From VSJD01 sp964617825 (lineage in GTDB: Bacteria > Verrucomicrobiota > Kiritimatiellia > JAAZAB01): 64,000 nt of DNA. The notes under the pieces were generated by a model. The model searched no databases, was not told where the DNA came from, and saw only the letters and a program-made list of their open reading frames with translations. The position numbers and the translations under genes are program-made. This document shows, one piece after another, positions 26,563-35,718 of the stretch; the first letter of the stretch is position 1, and every line of letters begins with the position of its first letter. The DNA is taken from NCBI GenBank assembly GCA_964617825.1, contig CAZTWL010000013.1:1-64000 (forward strand). Direction: 5' to 3'.

Positions 26563-26593
26563 GCCTGCCGTTTCCGGCTCAGGCTCTTTTTTT
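26563..26593 (+). terminator. Rho-independent terminator after serA
   Basis: GCCT-GCCG (26563-26570) pairs with CGGC and AGGC (26575-26584) around a 4-base loop with a 2-base bulge. A run of seven Ts follows. Confidence 0.75.
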
Positions 26594-26756
26594 CAAGAGT
26601 CGACGGCGACATTCTTTGTTTTCAACGGCATGCGTTGCGATCAAAACCGGATGAAGGCTGTTCCCGCTTGGGCTAACAAAGAGCAAAGGAACGGCAACAT
26701 GCCGCACTCTTGATTGCCGCATCGCTGGCCAGGTCGGGACCATTTTCTGCTTAGCA

Positions 26757-27680
26757 TCAAGCCGGCAGGTCGGCGACGGTTTTGAGCAAGGACGGACAAT
26801 CCTGTACGTTATTCAATGCCGCCTCGGGATGGATGCGTTTGACCAAGCCGGATAATACGCGGCCCGGACCGCACTCGATATAACGCGTCACACCTTGATT
26901 TTTAAGTTCCTGCACACTGGCAACCCATTGGACCGGCGAGGTTATCTGGCGCACCATCAGGCGTCGAATGTCATCGGGCGTTCCATGAGGCTGACCAGTC
27001 ACATTGGAGATCACCGGCAGGCGCGGCTGGCGGAGGGGCAGGTTGCGGATGAACGCTTCCATGCGTTGGGCGGCGGAAGCCATCAGAGACGAATGGAAGG
27101 CGCCGGCCACGTTCAACATGATGGCGCGCTTGGCGCCGGCTTCCTTGACCAGCTTCTCGGCCGTCTGGATGCCTGTCCGCGCGCCGGAAAGCACGGTTTG
27201 CTCGGGAGAATTATAATTGGCGATCTCGACGCCGGCAGCCGCCGCCAAGGACTTCAGTTTCTCCACATCGAGCCCGATAACGCTCAACATGGCGCCTTCG
27301 CGCTCTTCGCAGGCTTCCTGGATGAACCGGCCGCGGGCTTCCAGAATGCGCAGGGCCTCCTCAAACGAAACCGCTTCCGCCATCCAGAGTGCGGCCCATT
27401 CACCCAGACTCAACCCCGCCGTCGCCTGAACGGTCAGGGCATTGCGTTCGCGCCGCAGGGCTTGCCAGCAGACCGCGCTGGTTACAAAAATCGCCGGCTG
27501 GCAATGGTTGGATTTGACCAGCTCGCTTTCCGGGCCTTCCCAGCAAATCTTGGCCAGATTGTAACCCAGGACCTCATTGGCCTTCGTGTAAAGCGCCCTG
27601 CATTCCGGATAGGCTTCGGCCAAATCCCGGCCCATACCGACAGTCTGCGCGCCCTGCCCCGCAAAAAGAAGTGTGTTCAT
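26757..27680 (-). CDS. fabD: Malonyl-CoA:acyl carrier protein transacylase
   Basis: The ATG at 27680 gives 307 residues, starting MNTLLFAGQGAQ as is usual. The nucleophile Ser91 sits in GLSLGEW, where many family members have GHSLGE. Arg116 in RGRFIQEA binds the malonyl carboxylate, and His196 lies in GAFHSSLM. The protein loads malonate onto acyl carrier protein for fatty acid elongation. It is separated by about 5 kb from plsX-fabH, with which it is commonly clustered. fabG and acpP are not seen, so the gene order has been broken here. Confidence 0.93.
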   Translation of the reverse strand: MNTLLFAGQGAQTVGMGRDLAEAYPECRALYTKANEVLGYNLAKICWEGPESELVKSNHCQPAIFVTSAVCWQALRRERNALTVQATAGLSLGEWAALWMAEAVSFEEALRILEARGRFIQEACEEREGAMLSVIGLDVEKLKSLAAAAGVEIANYNSPEQTVLSGARTGIQTAEKLVKEAGAKRAIMLNVAGAFHSSLMASAAQRMEAFIRNLPLRQPRLPVISNVTGQPHGTPDDIRRLMVRQITSPVQWVASVQELKNQGVTRYIECGPGRVLSGLVKRIHPEAALNNVQDCPSLLKTVADLPA

Positions 27681-27950
27681 AGAAAAAATTGGAATGCTGT
27701 TCTGGTTGCATGTCGTTCGTTTAACTGACAAATTCAATATAAACAAAAAGCCCAATTTTGCCAATGAATATCAAGCGCCAGGAATATTTCAATGTTCCCA
27801 GGTCCAATCGCGCCTTTAAATTGCCGCCTGTTCTGATCATAGCCTCCGGGCAGCAGTTCGGCCATGACCGGCAGGAAAAGGCAACCCCATTCTACCAAGG
27901 CGCCTCATTGGACGCATGCATGTCGGCGCAAAAACATTGCGATTCACTGC

Positions 27951-28805
27951 TTATTGGCCGACTTTAACCCATTTATCGGGCTTGGCAAGCGCCTTGGTCC
28001 CAGCTTCGATTAGCGCGGCGATGGCCAGTGTTTGGTCTCTGGGAATTAGCGGCCGGGCCGTATCGAAGAATTTGAGCATGCCTTCAATAAAACGAGGGAA
28101 GAAATCCGGCATTTCGTTGATTACTTTACATTTATCCTTGCCATACTGGGCTGAAAGACGGAAGGGATGACCGGGAATCAGGTTGATGCTGGCCCGGCGC
28201 CCATTGCCGTAGTCAACGAGCATCAGCTTGCTGGCGTCCGTCCCGCACTGCATGACCTTCTGCGCGCCGGCGCCCATCAACATGACCAGCATCTCAATTT
28301 GGTGGATGGCATAGATCTGAAATACACCCCCGCCCTGGATCGCCGCGAAATTAACTTCTTCCCCCGCAATTTCATTCTTGATGGCGTTTTCAAGCGCCGA
28401 ACCAAAACGCAAAGCCGAGGAAGACATCATCGGCGTGGCATATTTTTCGGCCTTGGCAAAAAGACGCTTGGCCGCGGCCAGCGTCGGAGCAAACGGTTTG
28501 TCGATGTAGACCGGCTTGCCGCTGCGCAGCGGCAGGTCGGCAAGCCGTTCATGTTCTTCCGTATTGTCCGGCGATAACACCACGATGCAGTCGCATTCCC
28601 GGACTACCTGCGCGAGGCTCTCCGCCTTCCCCACGTTCTGCTCCCGGCACCATTCGTCAAGCGACTTTTTACCTTCTTTTTTAATATCTTCCCAGGCAAG
28701 CGCGACCTCGAACTTGTCCTTGTAGCTGGATTCACGAATCATTTTGGGATAGTTGTTGGCATGCCATTCGTCGATATAATAATCAATAAATCCGATCTTT
28801 TTCAT
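27951..28805 (-). CDS. Gfo/Idh/MocA-family oxidoreductase
   Basis: The ATG at 28805 (AAGGA 8 bp upstream) gives 284 residues. Instead of the standard GxGxxG, the N-terminus reads GFIDYYIDEWHANNYP. The family signature E/DKP is present as YIDKPFAP with Lys103, and a GGGVFQIYAIHQIE helix near residue 166 holds the usual catalytic-side His. These enzymes oxidise or reduce sugars and inositols with NAD(P). It follows the hydrolase gene by about 40 bp under the same AraC-type regulator, so a sugar released by that hydrolase is a plausible substrate. Confidence 0.75.
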   Translation of the reverse strand: MKKIGFIDYYIDEWHANNYPKMIRESSYKDKFEVALAWEDIKKEGKKSLDEWCREQNVGKAESLAQVVRECDCIVVLSPDNTEEHERLADLPLRSGKPVYIDKPFAPTLAAAKRLFAKAEKYATPMMSSSALRFGSALENAIKNEIAGEEVNFAAIQGGGVFQIYAIHQIEMLVMLMGAGAQKVMQCGTDASKLMLVDYGNGRRASINLIPGHPFRLSAQYGKDKCKVINEMPDFFPRFIEGMLKFFDTARPLIPRDQTLAIAALIEAGTKALAKPDKWVKVGQ

Positions 28806-28845
28806 GACCATCGTCCTTTCTATTATTTTCAGAACAAAAAACGCA

Positions 28846-30966
28846 TTAACCCCGGCATGTGCCGCGTTTCGCTGACCGGCGATATTCTGGTATTTTTTGC
28901 CTGATCACCCTTTTCAATTGGTCGATTTTCCAGGATAGCCTGGCCTTGTCAGTCAAATACCCCATGCGCGGCTCCCAGCCCAAAGACGAGTCTTCGGCAA
29001 CTATTGGCATCGTTTCTTCCGCATTCTTAATTTCATCGTTGGCGATCGCAATCATGTCGTCCAGGATGCGGCTTATCGTTTTCGGGGTGGATTCGTCTTT
29101 CAGTTTCATCCGCAGCTGCCACCACAGCTTGATATTCAGAAGGGTTCGCAAGGTATGGTTAACAAACCTGCCCACCACCAGAATTCGACCGTACTCGGCT
29201 TTGCCGCTTGCCAGCGCCGCCGGCAAACCGGATTCGATTTCGGCGACGCCCTGCTGCCAAATCCTGGCCAATTTCTTTACCGAGCGGATTTCATGATTGA
29301 CCAGCCTTCTGCCGGCCGGATCGTTACGCGGGGCATAGAATGGTTGCACGATGCTTCTTTGCGGCATCACGTCCGGATCTGGAGGTATGTTGGGGGCATC
29401 CGTTTCTGTAAAATGAAACGGATAAGACGGGCCCACCCGGAGCGGCCCGTACTGATCGCGCACATTGGCCGGCAGCCATTTTATGGCCTGGCTCCAAAGC
29501 CGCCAAGCTTTCATCAGTCGTTTGGCGGCAACCGCGCCAAAGTCATTCTTGGCCAGGTCAGACAGAAATTTAGCCGGGTTATCCGTTTGCGGCGAAGTCG
29601 CATAATATTCGCCAAGCCGGCTGATATATGAAGGCTGCCATCCATAATGATGCGATTCCATTAGGCCTGAAATGCCCCATTGGCGCTGGGCCGCAAGCAC
29701 CGCTTCCCAGCGCCTTATCCATTGAAATGGCACGGGCACATATGGCGCCACGCCAAAATCCCAAGTCCGGCCCCCCGTATTACACATCGTGTAGAGCCGG
29801 ATTTTTTTGGCTTTGGCGGCGTCAGCTTCGCCGGTAAAGCAGTGCCCCGGCCCCGTAAATCGGATGGTATAATCCTCGCAGCGCTCGATTTTATTCAATG
29901 TTTCATACATCTCAAAGGTCAGCAGCAGGCTTATGCCCGGCGGCAGATGCTTGATCAGCTCGATTCTTTTCTTTTCCGGGGCCCAGCCAAAACCATAGGT
30001 CCAGAAAACGACATCGGCATCCGGCCGGTATTTCGTCACCACCTTTTTAACGAGGCGGACGAATGCGGGATAATCGCTGCAGGGCCACCCGAGCGGATGA
30101 GGTTTGGACCCGCTCATATTCAACACATCGCTGCGCGAGTCGGGATCACGGGTGGGAAAGGCGCAAGATTCCGGCACAAGGATGCACCCCACCGCATCCG
30201 GGTGATTTTCGAATGCTTTTCCATAAAAACTTTCGTAGTATTGTTCGGCGCCGGTCTCATCCGGATGCATGGTGTCGTATTCGGGCACCGGATACCGATA
30301 ACTATTGAAGTACAGGTAAACTCCGAGGCCGTAACCGGCCGCGCGCCTGATCAGATCGTTAATTGCGACAATTCGTTCGGCGGAAGCATCCGATCGGCGA
30401 TAGTAAATCAGGATGCTGTCATATCCGGCATGGGCGATTTTATTCAAGTAGTTATCGGGAAAAACATCGAGTCCCCAGCCGGAATGAGTCATACGGGGAG
30501 AAAACCTGTTTTCCAGAATCCATTCCCCTGTTTTCAGGCAAGGCGCCCTTCTTAAATTCAGCTTGTTTTCGACGGCATAGCAGCCGCGGGCAGCATTTTT
30601 TTCGTCCGCTCCAACGATATAAATATTTTGCCGATCGCAGACAATCCGACATCCGCGGACCGGGCGCCGATCCTTTTTGCCATGCTCAGCAAAATGAGCA
30701 TATGTATCGATTATGATTTTCCGGTTAACGGCATCCGCCGCGCCGGGCTTAACCGACTTGACCGCAATCTCCAGATCCAAGGCCACCTTGAAATATTCAC
30801 CGAGGTCCCGGGCAACATTGGCAAGCAAGGCGCCCGCATTTTCCGGCACCAGAATTTCCCAGGACTTGTCGATAATAACGTCGCTTTTCCCTGGCACGAT
30901 GCCTGGATCTCTGACCGGAACATGCACCTGCGCCAACCTTTTGCGGAACGAATATCTTGCCTCCAT
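28846..30966 (-). CDS. Putative glycoside hydrolase (GH67/GH20-like architecture)
   Basis: The ATG at 30966 (GGAGGG 7 bp upstream) gives 706 residues with no signal peptide. Residues about 25-140 resemble the beta/alpha N-terminal domain that precedes the barrel in GH20 and GH67 enzymes, ending with IYIVGADEKNAARGCYAVE. A TIM-barrel-like region starts near residue 165. GCILVPES near residues 260-267 offers Glu266 as a possible acid, but I cannot align it to a named catalytic residue. A helical C-terminal region runs from about 560. It sits between an AraC regulator and an oxidoreductase. Hexosaminidase, glucuronidase or an uncharacterised family are all possible. Confidence 0.6.
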   Translation of the reverse strand: MEARYSFRKRLAQVHVPVRDPGIVPGKSDVIIDKSWEILVPENAGALLANVARDLGEYFKVALDLEIAVKSVKPGAADAVNRKIIIDTYAHFAEHGKKDRRPVRGCRIVCDRQNIYIVGADEKNAARGCYAVENKLNLRRAPCLKTGEWILENRFSPRMTHSGWGLDVFPDNYLNKIAHAGYDSILIYYRRSDASAERIVAINDLIRRAAGYGLGVYLYFNSYRYPVPEYDTMHPDETGAEQYYESFYGKAFENHPDAVGCILVPESCAFPTRDPDSRSDVLNMSGSKPHPLGWPCSDYPAFVRLVKKVVTKYRPDADVVFWTYGFGWAPEKKRIELIKHLPPGISLLLTFEMYETLNKIERCEDYTIRFTGPGHCFTGEADAAKAKKIRLYTMCNTGGRTWDFGVAPYVPVPFQWIRRWEAVLAAQRQWGISGLMESHHYGWQPSYISRLGEYYATSPQTDNPAKFLSDLAKNDFGAVAAKRLMKAWRLWSQAIKWLPANVRDQYGPLRVGPSYPFHFTETDAPNIPPDPDVMPQRSIVQPFYAPRNDPAGRRLVNHEIRSVKKLARIWQQGVAEIESGLPAALASGKAEYGRILVVGRFVNHTLRTLLNIKLWWQLRMKLKDESTPKTISRILDDMIAIANDEIKNAEETMPIVAEDSSLGWEPRMGYLTDKARLSWKIDQLKRVIRQKIPEYRRSAKRGTCRG

Positions 30967-31059
30967 ATTCACCCTCCAGAATCGCGCATTTGTACACTGC
31001 CGGCAGTATGTTTGCTTATATCCTCAGCAGTCTTTATCCTTCTCGCCAGGATTTCAACA

Positions 31060-31078
31060 CAAAGATATTGTATCTTTG
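31060..31078. promoter_or_regulatory. 19-bp perfect palindrome, probable operator
   Basis: CAAAGATA-TTG-TATCTTTG is a perfect inverted repeat with 8-bp arms. It lies about 95 bp upstream of the hydrolase ATG and about 175 bp after the AraC-family stop codon. Position and symmetry suggest a regulator binding site. Confidence 0.5.
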
Positions 31079-31253
31079 CATCAAAATGCAGAAGATTTGC
31101 ACGGGATCGAACAGACTTTTCGAAAAGGAGCAACGTGCCGGCACGAATCGGCGGACGGTCATCCCGTACGTATCCGGGGTGCGCAAAATTGACGCAATAC
31201 GGGCTGATCAGAATCGCCGCATGCGAACCGGGGCATCTATATCGCAGGCGGGA

Positions 31254-32138
31254 CTAATGCCTCATTTGCTTTCGCCGGTATTCGCAAGGCGTGCAGCCGT
31301 AATGCTTGCAAAACATGCGGTCAAAATGGCTGGTGTCCGCAAACCCCCAGTAAAGCGCAATACTTTTGACGGATTCGTCTGTCTGGCGCAAACCGGAAGC
31401 GGCGGCATCGAGGCGGTAACGAAGGGTAAAATCGGCAAAAGGCAGCCCCATCAGACGCAAAAACATCAAGCTGAAAGCATTGCGATTCAGGCCGCATATT
31501 CCAGCCGCGGCAACGGTTGTCAGCGCGCCGCGCTTTTCAAAAACACGCTGCAGCACCTGGTTCAGCTGTGCGGCGGAACCCGACAATACCGGCGGATTGT
31601 TCAACATTTCTTCCGGCCAGTGGTCGGTTGCCAGCAGGATTGCCTCCATGATGAACAATCGCAGCCACAGCCACGTCCGGTCTTTCTGCTTTTTAAGACA
31701 ACGATTGATTTTTAGGCCCAAGGCGTGCATGGCCGGCCGGCTTTTTGCACTTGTCTGCGGACGCTGCCGCGGCGCAACGGTAAAAGGCGCCAGCCAGTTG
31801 AACTGCGCCGTTTCATCGAACCGCAAGGAAACCAATGCCGGCGGCCACATAATGACATTCACCTCGGAATAGGGCGCGCGGCCTGCCGCCCAGCCGTGCG
31901 GCTCCCACATGCCGCAGAACCAGATATTTCCGGGAAACAACTTTTGTTTGAAGTCCGGATAAATAATTTCCATTTCCCCGTTCAGCACAATGCCTAATTC
32001 CAAGCCATAATGCATGTCGTAGCGATAGACCGAGCCGGCCTCGTGCTTGCCGATGCCCCCGGTAAAAGGATGCCGGTTGGACAAATTATGATAATGCGCG
32101 GTTGCGGAGGAAAAATCGAAAGGTCGCTGGCTGCTCAT
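31254..32138 (-). CDS. AraC-family transcriptional regulator
   Basis: The ATG at 32138 gives 294 residues. The N-terminal half is a cupin-like sensor (YGLELGIVLNGEME near residue 36, then FPGNIWFCGMWEPHGW). The C-terminal 100 residues hold two helix-turn-helix units: one near 195-220 (ITTVAAAG-like) and the second in SVKSIALYWGFADTSHFDRMF near 256-276, with the hallmark GFxDxSHFxRxF. It is followed on the same strand by the hydrolase and oxidoreductase, which it probably controls in response to a sugar. No specific ligand can be assigned. Another 26 codons of open frame lie upstream. Confidence 0.88.
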   Translation of the reverse strand: MSSQRPFDFSSATAHYHNLSNRHPFTGGIGKHEAGSVYRYDMHYGLELGIVLNGEMEIIYPDFKQKLFPGNIWFCGMWEPHGWAAGRAPYSEVNVIMWPPALVSLRFDETAQFNWLAPFTVAPRQRPQTSAKSRPAMHALGLKINRCLKKQKDRTWLWLRLFIMEAILLATDHWPEEMLNNPPVLSGSAAQLNQVLQRVFEKRGALTTVAAAGICGLNRNAFSLMFLRLMGLPFADFTLRYRLDAAASGLRQTDESVKSIALYWGFADTSHFDRMFCKHYGCTPCEYRRKQMRH

Positions 32139-32286
32139 GACTGTCCAAGATAACCGGTTCTCGAGTATGAAATTTCCCTTATTTCTTGGAATAGCGGACG
32201 TGGGACGAAAAATCAAATGACGCGGCCGCGCCTTGTAAGATCATGCTGCCACACAAGGAACCAAGAATGGACAAAGTCCCGTGGCG

Positions 32287-33405
32287 TCACCACAGGTTGC
32301 TGGCATTCGTCGAAAACCGGCGTTTTTGGGCATTGCTCACCCGCATCGACTTTGCGCCGTTGCGCACCGATGGATCCGGTTTGCGCCACTCCAACAGGGT
32401 GGCCCCTGAGGTGAATCCGCCGCCAAAAGCCACCATCAGGACGACGGCGCCATCCTTGACAAATCCCGTGCGAATCGCTTCATCGAATGCCACGGGAATC
32501 GAGGCCGCCGACATGTTCCCGGTGCGGTCAAGGTTAATGTAGTATTTTTCCGGGGCCGAGCCCAGACGGTCGCCGACAGCATTGATGATGCGCATATTGG
32601 CCTGGTGGGGGATGACACAATCCACGTCATCAATCGTCATGCCGGCTTTTTTCAGCGCTTCCTTGGCGGCGCTCACCATGGAGCCGACCGCAGACTTGAA
32701 GACTTCCTTCCCGGCCATTTTCAAGAAATGAAGGCGGTCTTTGACGGTTTGCTCGGTGGCCGGATTGCGACTGCCGCCGCCAGGCATCATGAGCAGGTGA
32801 CCCAGGTTGCCGTCCGAGGCCATGGCGGTGGAAATAATGCCGCGCACACCGGGCCGGCTGCGAACAATCGCCGCGCCGGCGCCATCACCGAACAGGACAC
32901 AGGTGGAACGGTCTTCCCAGTCCGTGATGGAACTCAATTTGTCGGCCCCGATAACCAGCGCCGTCGTGATGGCGCCCGAGCCTACATACTGACGGGCAGT
33001 TTCCATCGCGAACAGGAACCCGGAGCAGGCGGCCTCGAGGTCAAAGCATACGGCTCTACCGGCGCCAAGGGCTTTCTGCACAAAACAGGCGGTGCTGGGA
33101 AAAAACATGTCCGGGGTAACCGTGGCCACGATGATCATGTCCAGATCGTCAGCGGCCAGTCCGGCCTGACGCAACGCCCGGCGAGCGGCTTCGGCGGCCA
33201 AGTCGGAGGTGGCCTGATCGGCAGCGGCAATATGCCGTTCCTTGATGCCAGTGCGCGTGGTGATCCATTCGTCGCTGGTATCCATCACCTTGGCCAAATC
33301 CGCGTTGGTCAGGACGCGCTTGGGCAGATATGATCCGGTGCCGATAATCGACACTGATCGCAGCGTTTTCGGCACACTTTCGCAGGCAACGGGCTTGGTT
33401 CTCAT
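32287..33405 (-). CDS. fabH: 3-oxoacyl-[acyl-carrier-protein] synthase III
   Basis: The ATG at 33405 overlaps the plsX stop (ATGA). The protein is 372 residues against about 320 typically. The KASIII triad is intact: Cys127 in LEAACSGF, His267 in IPHQAN and Asn297 in TGNMSAA. TRTGIKERHI near residue 50 and GDGAGAAI near residue 173 are family marks. The core ends at FTSGATLLEW near residue 340. A 32-residue basic tail not usual for FabH follows. It condenses acetyl-CoA (or another primer) with malonyl-ACP to start fatty acids. Confidence 0.95.
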   Translation of the reverse strand: MRTKPVACESVPKTLRSVSIIGTGSYLPKRVLTNADLAKVMDTSDEWITTRTGIKERHIAAADQATSDLAAEAARRALRQAGLAADDLDMIIVATVTPDMFFPSTACFVQKALGAGRAVCFDLEAACSGFLFAMETARQYVGSGAITTALVIGADKLSSITDWEDRSTCVLFGDGAGAAIVRSRPGVRGIISTAMASDGNLGHLLMMPGGGSRNPATEQTVKDRLHFLKMAGKEVFKSAVGSMVSAAKEALKKAGMTIDDVDCVIPHQANMRIINAVGDRLGSAPEKYYINLDRTGNMSAASIPVAFDEAIRTGFVKDGAVVLMVAFGGGFTSGATLLEWRKPDPSVRNGAKSMRVSNAQKRRFSTNASNLW

Positions 33406-34400
33406 AAGGACCCCCCAATGGTTTGGGTAATCAACTCGTTGATCCGCGCATTGACGGAATCCCGCGCCACGCGGATGGCATGGTAAATTGCACGCGCACT
33501 GGAGGCCCCGTGCGAAATGATGCATACCCCGTTCACCCCCAACAGAGGTGCGCCGCCACTGAGATCCGGATCAATGCGTTTTTTCATATCCTTGAGCGCA
33601 TTGGTCAGCAGGAGCGCCCCCAGAATGCGGACCGGCGAGCGGCTGAACTCCTGTTTAATCCAATGACCAACGGCATGCACCACGCTTTCGCTGGTCTTCA
33701 GAATCACATTGCCCACAAACCCGTCACAGACCGCCACATCCACATTGCCCTTGTAAAGGTCATGGCCTTCGATATTGCCGGAAAAATTGAGTTTGGACTC
33801 GCTGATCAGGCGGAAGGCTTCCTTGGTAATCTCGTTGCCCTTGGAATCTTCCGTGCCAACGCTCATCAAACCGACGCGGGGATTAACGCAGCCGAGAAAC
33901 TTCTGCGCGTAAATATGCCCCATAACGGCAAACTGCAGCATCAATTGTGCGGAACAATCGGTGTTGGCGCCGGCATCGATGAGCACAAATGGTTTTTCCG
34001 GCGTCGGCATGACCGTGGCAATGGCCGGTCGGTCGATTCCCGGCAGAGTCCGTAATTTCAGCGTGGCCGCCACGACCACGGCGCCCGTATTGCCGGCGGA
34101 AATCATGGCATCCGCTTCGCCTTTCTTCACCAGATCGACGGCACGGCTGACTGAATTGTCTTTCTTGCGGCGGATGGCGTAGGCTGGACTTTCCTCCATG
34201 CCCACGACTTCCGTGGCATGCAGGACATTTATAATACTGGGAATCTCCCCGCAGGCAGCGTATTCCCGACGAATTGCGGCTTCATTGCCGACCAGCGTGA
34301 TCTTATCCAAACCAGGCAAGGACCTCGCTGCTTCGACCGCTCCGCGGACAATTTCGCGGGGAGCATGATCCCCACCCATGGCATCTACGGCGATATGCAT
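33402..34400 (-). CDS. plsX: Phosphate acyltransferase PlsX
   Basis: The 332 residues begin with the PlsX signature (IAVDAMGGDHAP). SAGNTGA near residue 101, DAGANTDCSA near residue 142, and DGFVGNVILKTSE near residue 223 are the other conserved blocks. PlsX makes acyl-phosphate from acyl-ACP, the donor for PlsY in phospholipid synthesis. It starts a few bases after rpmF and overlaps fabH, the common rpmF-plsX-fabH order. Confidence 0.96.
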   Translation of the reverse strand: MHIAVDAMGGDHAPREIVRGAVEAARSLPGLDKITLVGNEAAIRREYAACGEIPSIINVLHATEVVGMEESPAYAIRRKKDNSVSRAVDLVKKGEADAMISAGNTGAVVVAATLKLRTLPGIDRPAIATVMPTPEKPFVLIDAGANTDCSAQLMLQFAVMGHIYAQKFLGCVNPRVGLMSVGTEDSKGNEITKEAFRLISESKLNFSGNIEGHDLYKGNVDVAVCDGFVGNVILKTSESVVHAVGHWIKQEFSRSPVRILGALLLTNALKDMKKRIDPDLSGGAPLLGVNGVCIISHGASSARAIYHAIRVARDSVNARINELITQTIGGSL

Positions 34401-34406
34401 AACCAG

Positions 34407-34589
34407 CTATTTGGCAGTGATGGTCAGGACCTGTCGTCCCTTGTAATTACCGCACGAAGGGCATACCCGATGCGGCTGACGCGGTTCGCCGCAGTTCGTA
34501 CACGCCTGCGTCGCTGTCACTGTCATCTTATGGGACCGCTTACGGATACGAATCCTGCTTTTCGATGTTTTTCTCTTCGGTACAGCCAT
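34407..34589 (-). CDS. rpmF: 50S ribosomal protein L32
   Basis: This is a 60-residue, strongly basic protein beginning MAVPKRKTSKSRIR. A zinc-ribbon set Cys30, Cys33, Cys43 and Cys46 (CTNC and CPSC) marks the zinc-binding (C+) form. It sits between the DUF177 gene and plsX, its standard place. Confidence 0.96.
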   Translation of the reverse strand: MAVPKRKTSKSRIRIRKRSHKMTVTATQACTNCGEPRQPHRVCPSCGNYKGRQVLTITAK

Positions 34590-34649
34590 CGGATATCTCC
34601 CCCCGACCCAGGCAGAAACACGCCCATCGGGAATGGTTTATGGTTGATG

Positions 34650-34686
34650 GTTTCCGCCATAGGCGGATCCGCCTTCCGGCGGAAAC
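34650..34686. repeat. Nested inverted repeat between DUF177 and rpmF
   Basis: The outer arms GTTTCCGCC (34650-34658) and GGCGGAAAC (34678-34686) enclose a perfect 12-bp palindrome, GGCGGATCCGCC (34662-34673). In RNA this could switch between two hairpins. It sits about 60 bp before rpmF in a 149-bp gap with no T-run, so it is not a standard terminator. Confidence 0.6.
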
Positions 34687-34738
34687 ATTTTATGTTCTCT
34701 AATGCACAACCCCGCACTCAACGGGCAGCCAGGCCACG

Positions 34739-35209
34739 TTATTTTCGCTCAATCTTCAATCGATCCAGCATACCCCACGGGATCGCCTGACGAGCCTTGC
34801 CGCAGGTGCAAGGAGCCTTGTTTAAATTGGCCCCGCACTGGACGCATAGCCCCCGGCACTCCTCCGAACAGACAAAGTTCATCGGAAGAGCGAGGAGAAT
34901 AGCTTCGCGGATATCGGGCGTCAAGTCTATTAATTCGTTGGCCGCGCTCAGCGGATAAGCGCAGGCAAAGTTCCCATCCCGAACAGTCTGGTTAAACCAT
35001 TCGCCGCACCTCGCGCACCGGCCGCGGACATCCACTTCCAGTACGCCGCGCACGAGCAATTCGCCGACAAAGCGCTGGGCCGTCAGGTTATAGCGCACAT
35101 CGCTAATCACCTGGAACAAGGTCTCCTGGCCCAACTCCAGAATATCCGCCGGCTCCATTCCGCTAAACTGCTGGAGCGCCTGACACACCTGACCGGTTTC
35201 AATCTTCAT
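34739..35209 (-). CDS. DUF177 (YceD-family) protein
   Basis: The 156 residues have the DUF177 layout: LVRGVLEVDVRGRCARCGE near residue 52, an acidic DLTPDIREAILLALP helix and CSEECRGLCVQCGANLN near residue 112. Four Cys in CARC and C-x2-C (CVQC), plus CTCG at the end, suggest zinc binding, a variant frequent in this family. YceD/DUF177 proteins are linked to 23S rRNA maturation in plants and bacteria and are almost always upstream of rpmF, as here. Confidence 0.9.
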   Translation of the reverse strand: MKIETGQVCQALQQFSGMEPADILELGQETLFQVISDVRYNLTAQRFVGELLVRGVLEVDVRGRCARCGEWFNQTVRDGNFACAYPLSAANELIDLTPDIREAILLALPMNFVCSEECRGLCVQCGANLNKAPCTCGKARQAIPWGMLDRLKIERK

Positions 35210-35235
35210 AAAGCCCTCCCAGCCGCCTGGCTTTG

Positions 35236-35718
35236 CTACGATGCAAATTTCCGTTTCAACGCCGCATTAACGAAGGGCGGAACAAATTTGCTGGTATCCC
35301 CGCCCAGTGACGCTATTTCACGGACCACGCTGGAGCTGATGTAACTGTAACTTTCGCGCGGCATCATAAACAGAACCTCAACATCCGGCGCCATTTTGCG
35401 ATTGGTCAAGGCCATCTGAAACTCGTACTCGAAATCGGAAAACGCCCGCAACCCGCGAATAATCACGCGCGCATTAATCTGCCGGGCATAATCCACCAGC
35501 AGCCCGTTAAATTGGGCCGCCTCCACATTCGGCATGGTCGCCGCCAGATCGCGGGCCATCGCCATGCGCTCTTCAATGGAAAACAGGGTGTTTTTCCGAG
35601 CGCTCACCGCCACCGCCAGAATCAGGTGATCGAACAGGCGCGCAGCACGATGCATCAGGTCCACGTGCCCCAGAGTCAACGGATCAAACGATCCCGGATA
35701 AACAGCCAGTTTTCTCAT
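35236..35718 (-). CDS. coaD: Phosphopantetheine adenylyltransferase
   Basis: The 160 residues are full length. YPGSFDPLTLGHVDL at the N-terminus is the nucleotidyltransferase T/HxGH motif (TLGH here), and YSYISSSVVREIA near residue 125 is the C-terminal ISSTxVR signature. It makes dephospho-CoA from phosphopantetheine and ATP. Its start overlaps the rsmD stop (ATGA), the usual rsmD-coaD pairing. Confidence 0.96.
   Translation of the reverse strand: MRKLAVYPGSFDPLTLGHVDLMHRAARLFDHLILAVAVSARKNTLFSIEERMAMARDLAATMPNVEAAQFNGLLVDYARQINARVIIRGLRAFSDFEYEFQMALTNRKMAPDVEVLFMMPRESYSYISSSVVREIASLGGDTSKFVPPFVNAALKRKFAS

Noticed and set aside
26757..27680. GLSLGE in FabD as a defect
   Set aside because: The Ser nucleophile, Arg and His are present, and to my knowledge Leu in place of the first His occurs in other functional FabD proteins. 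It is a variant, not a loss.
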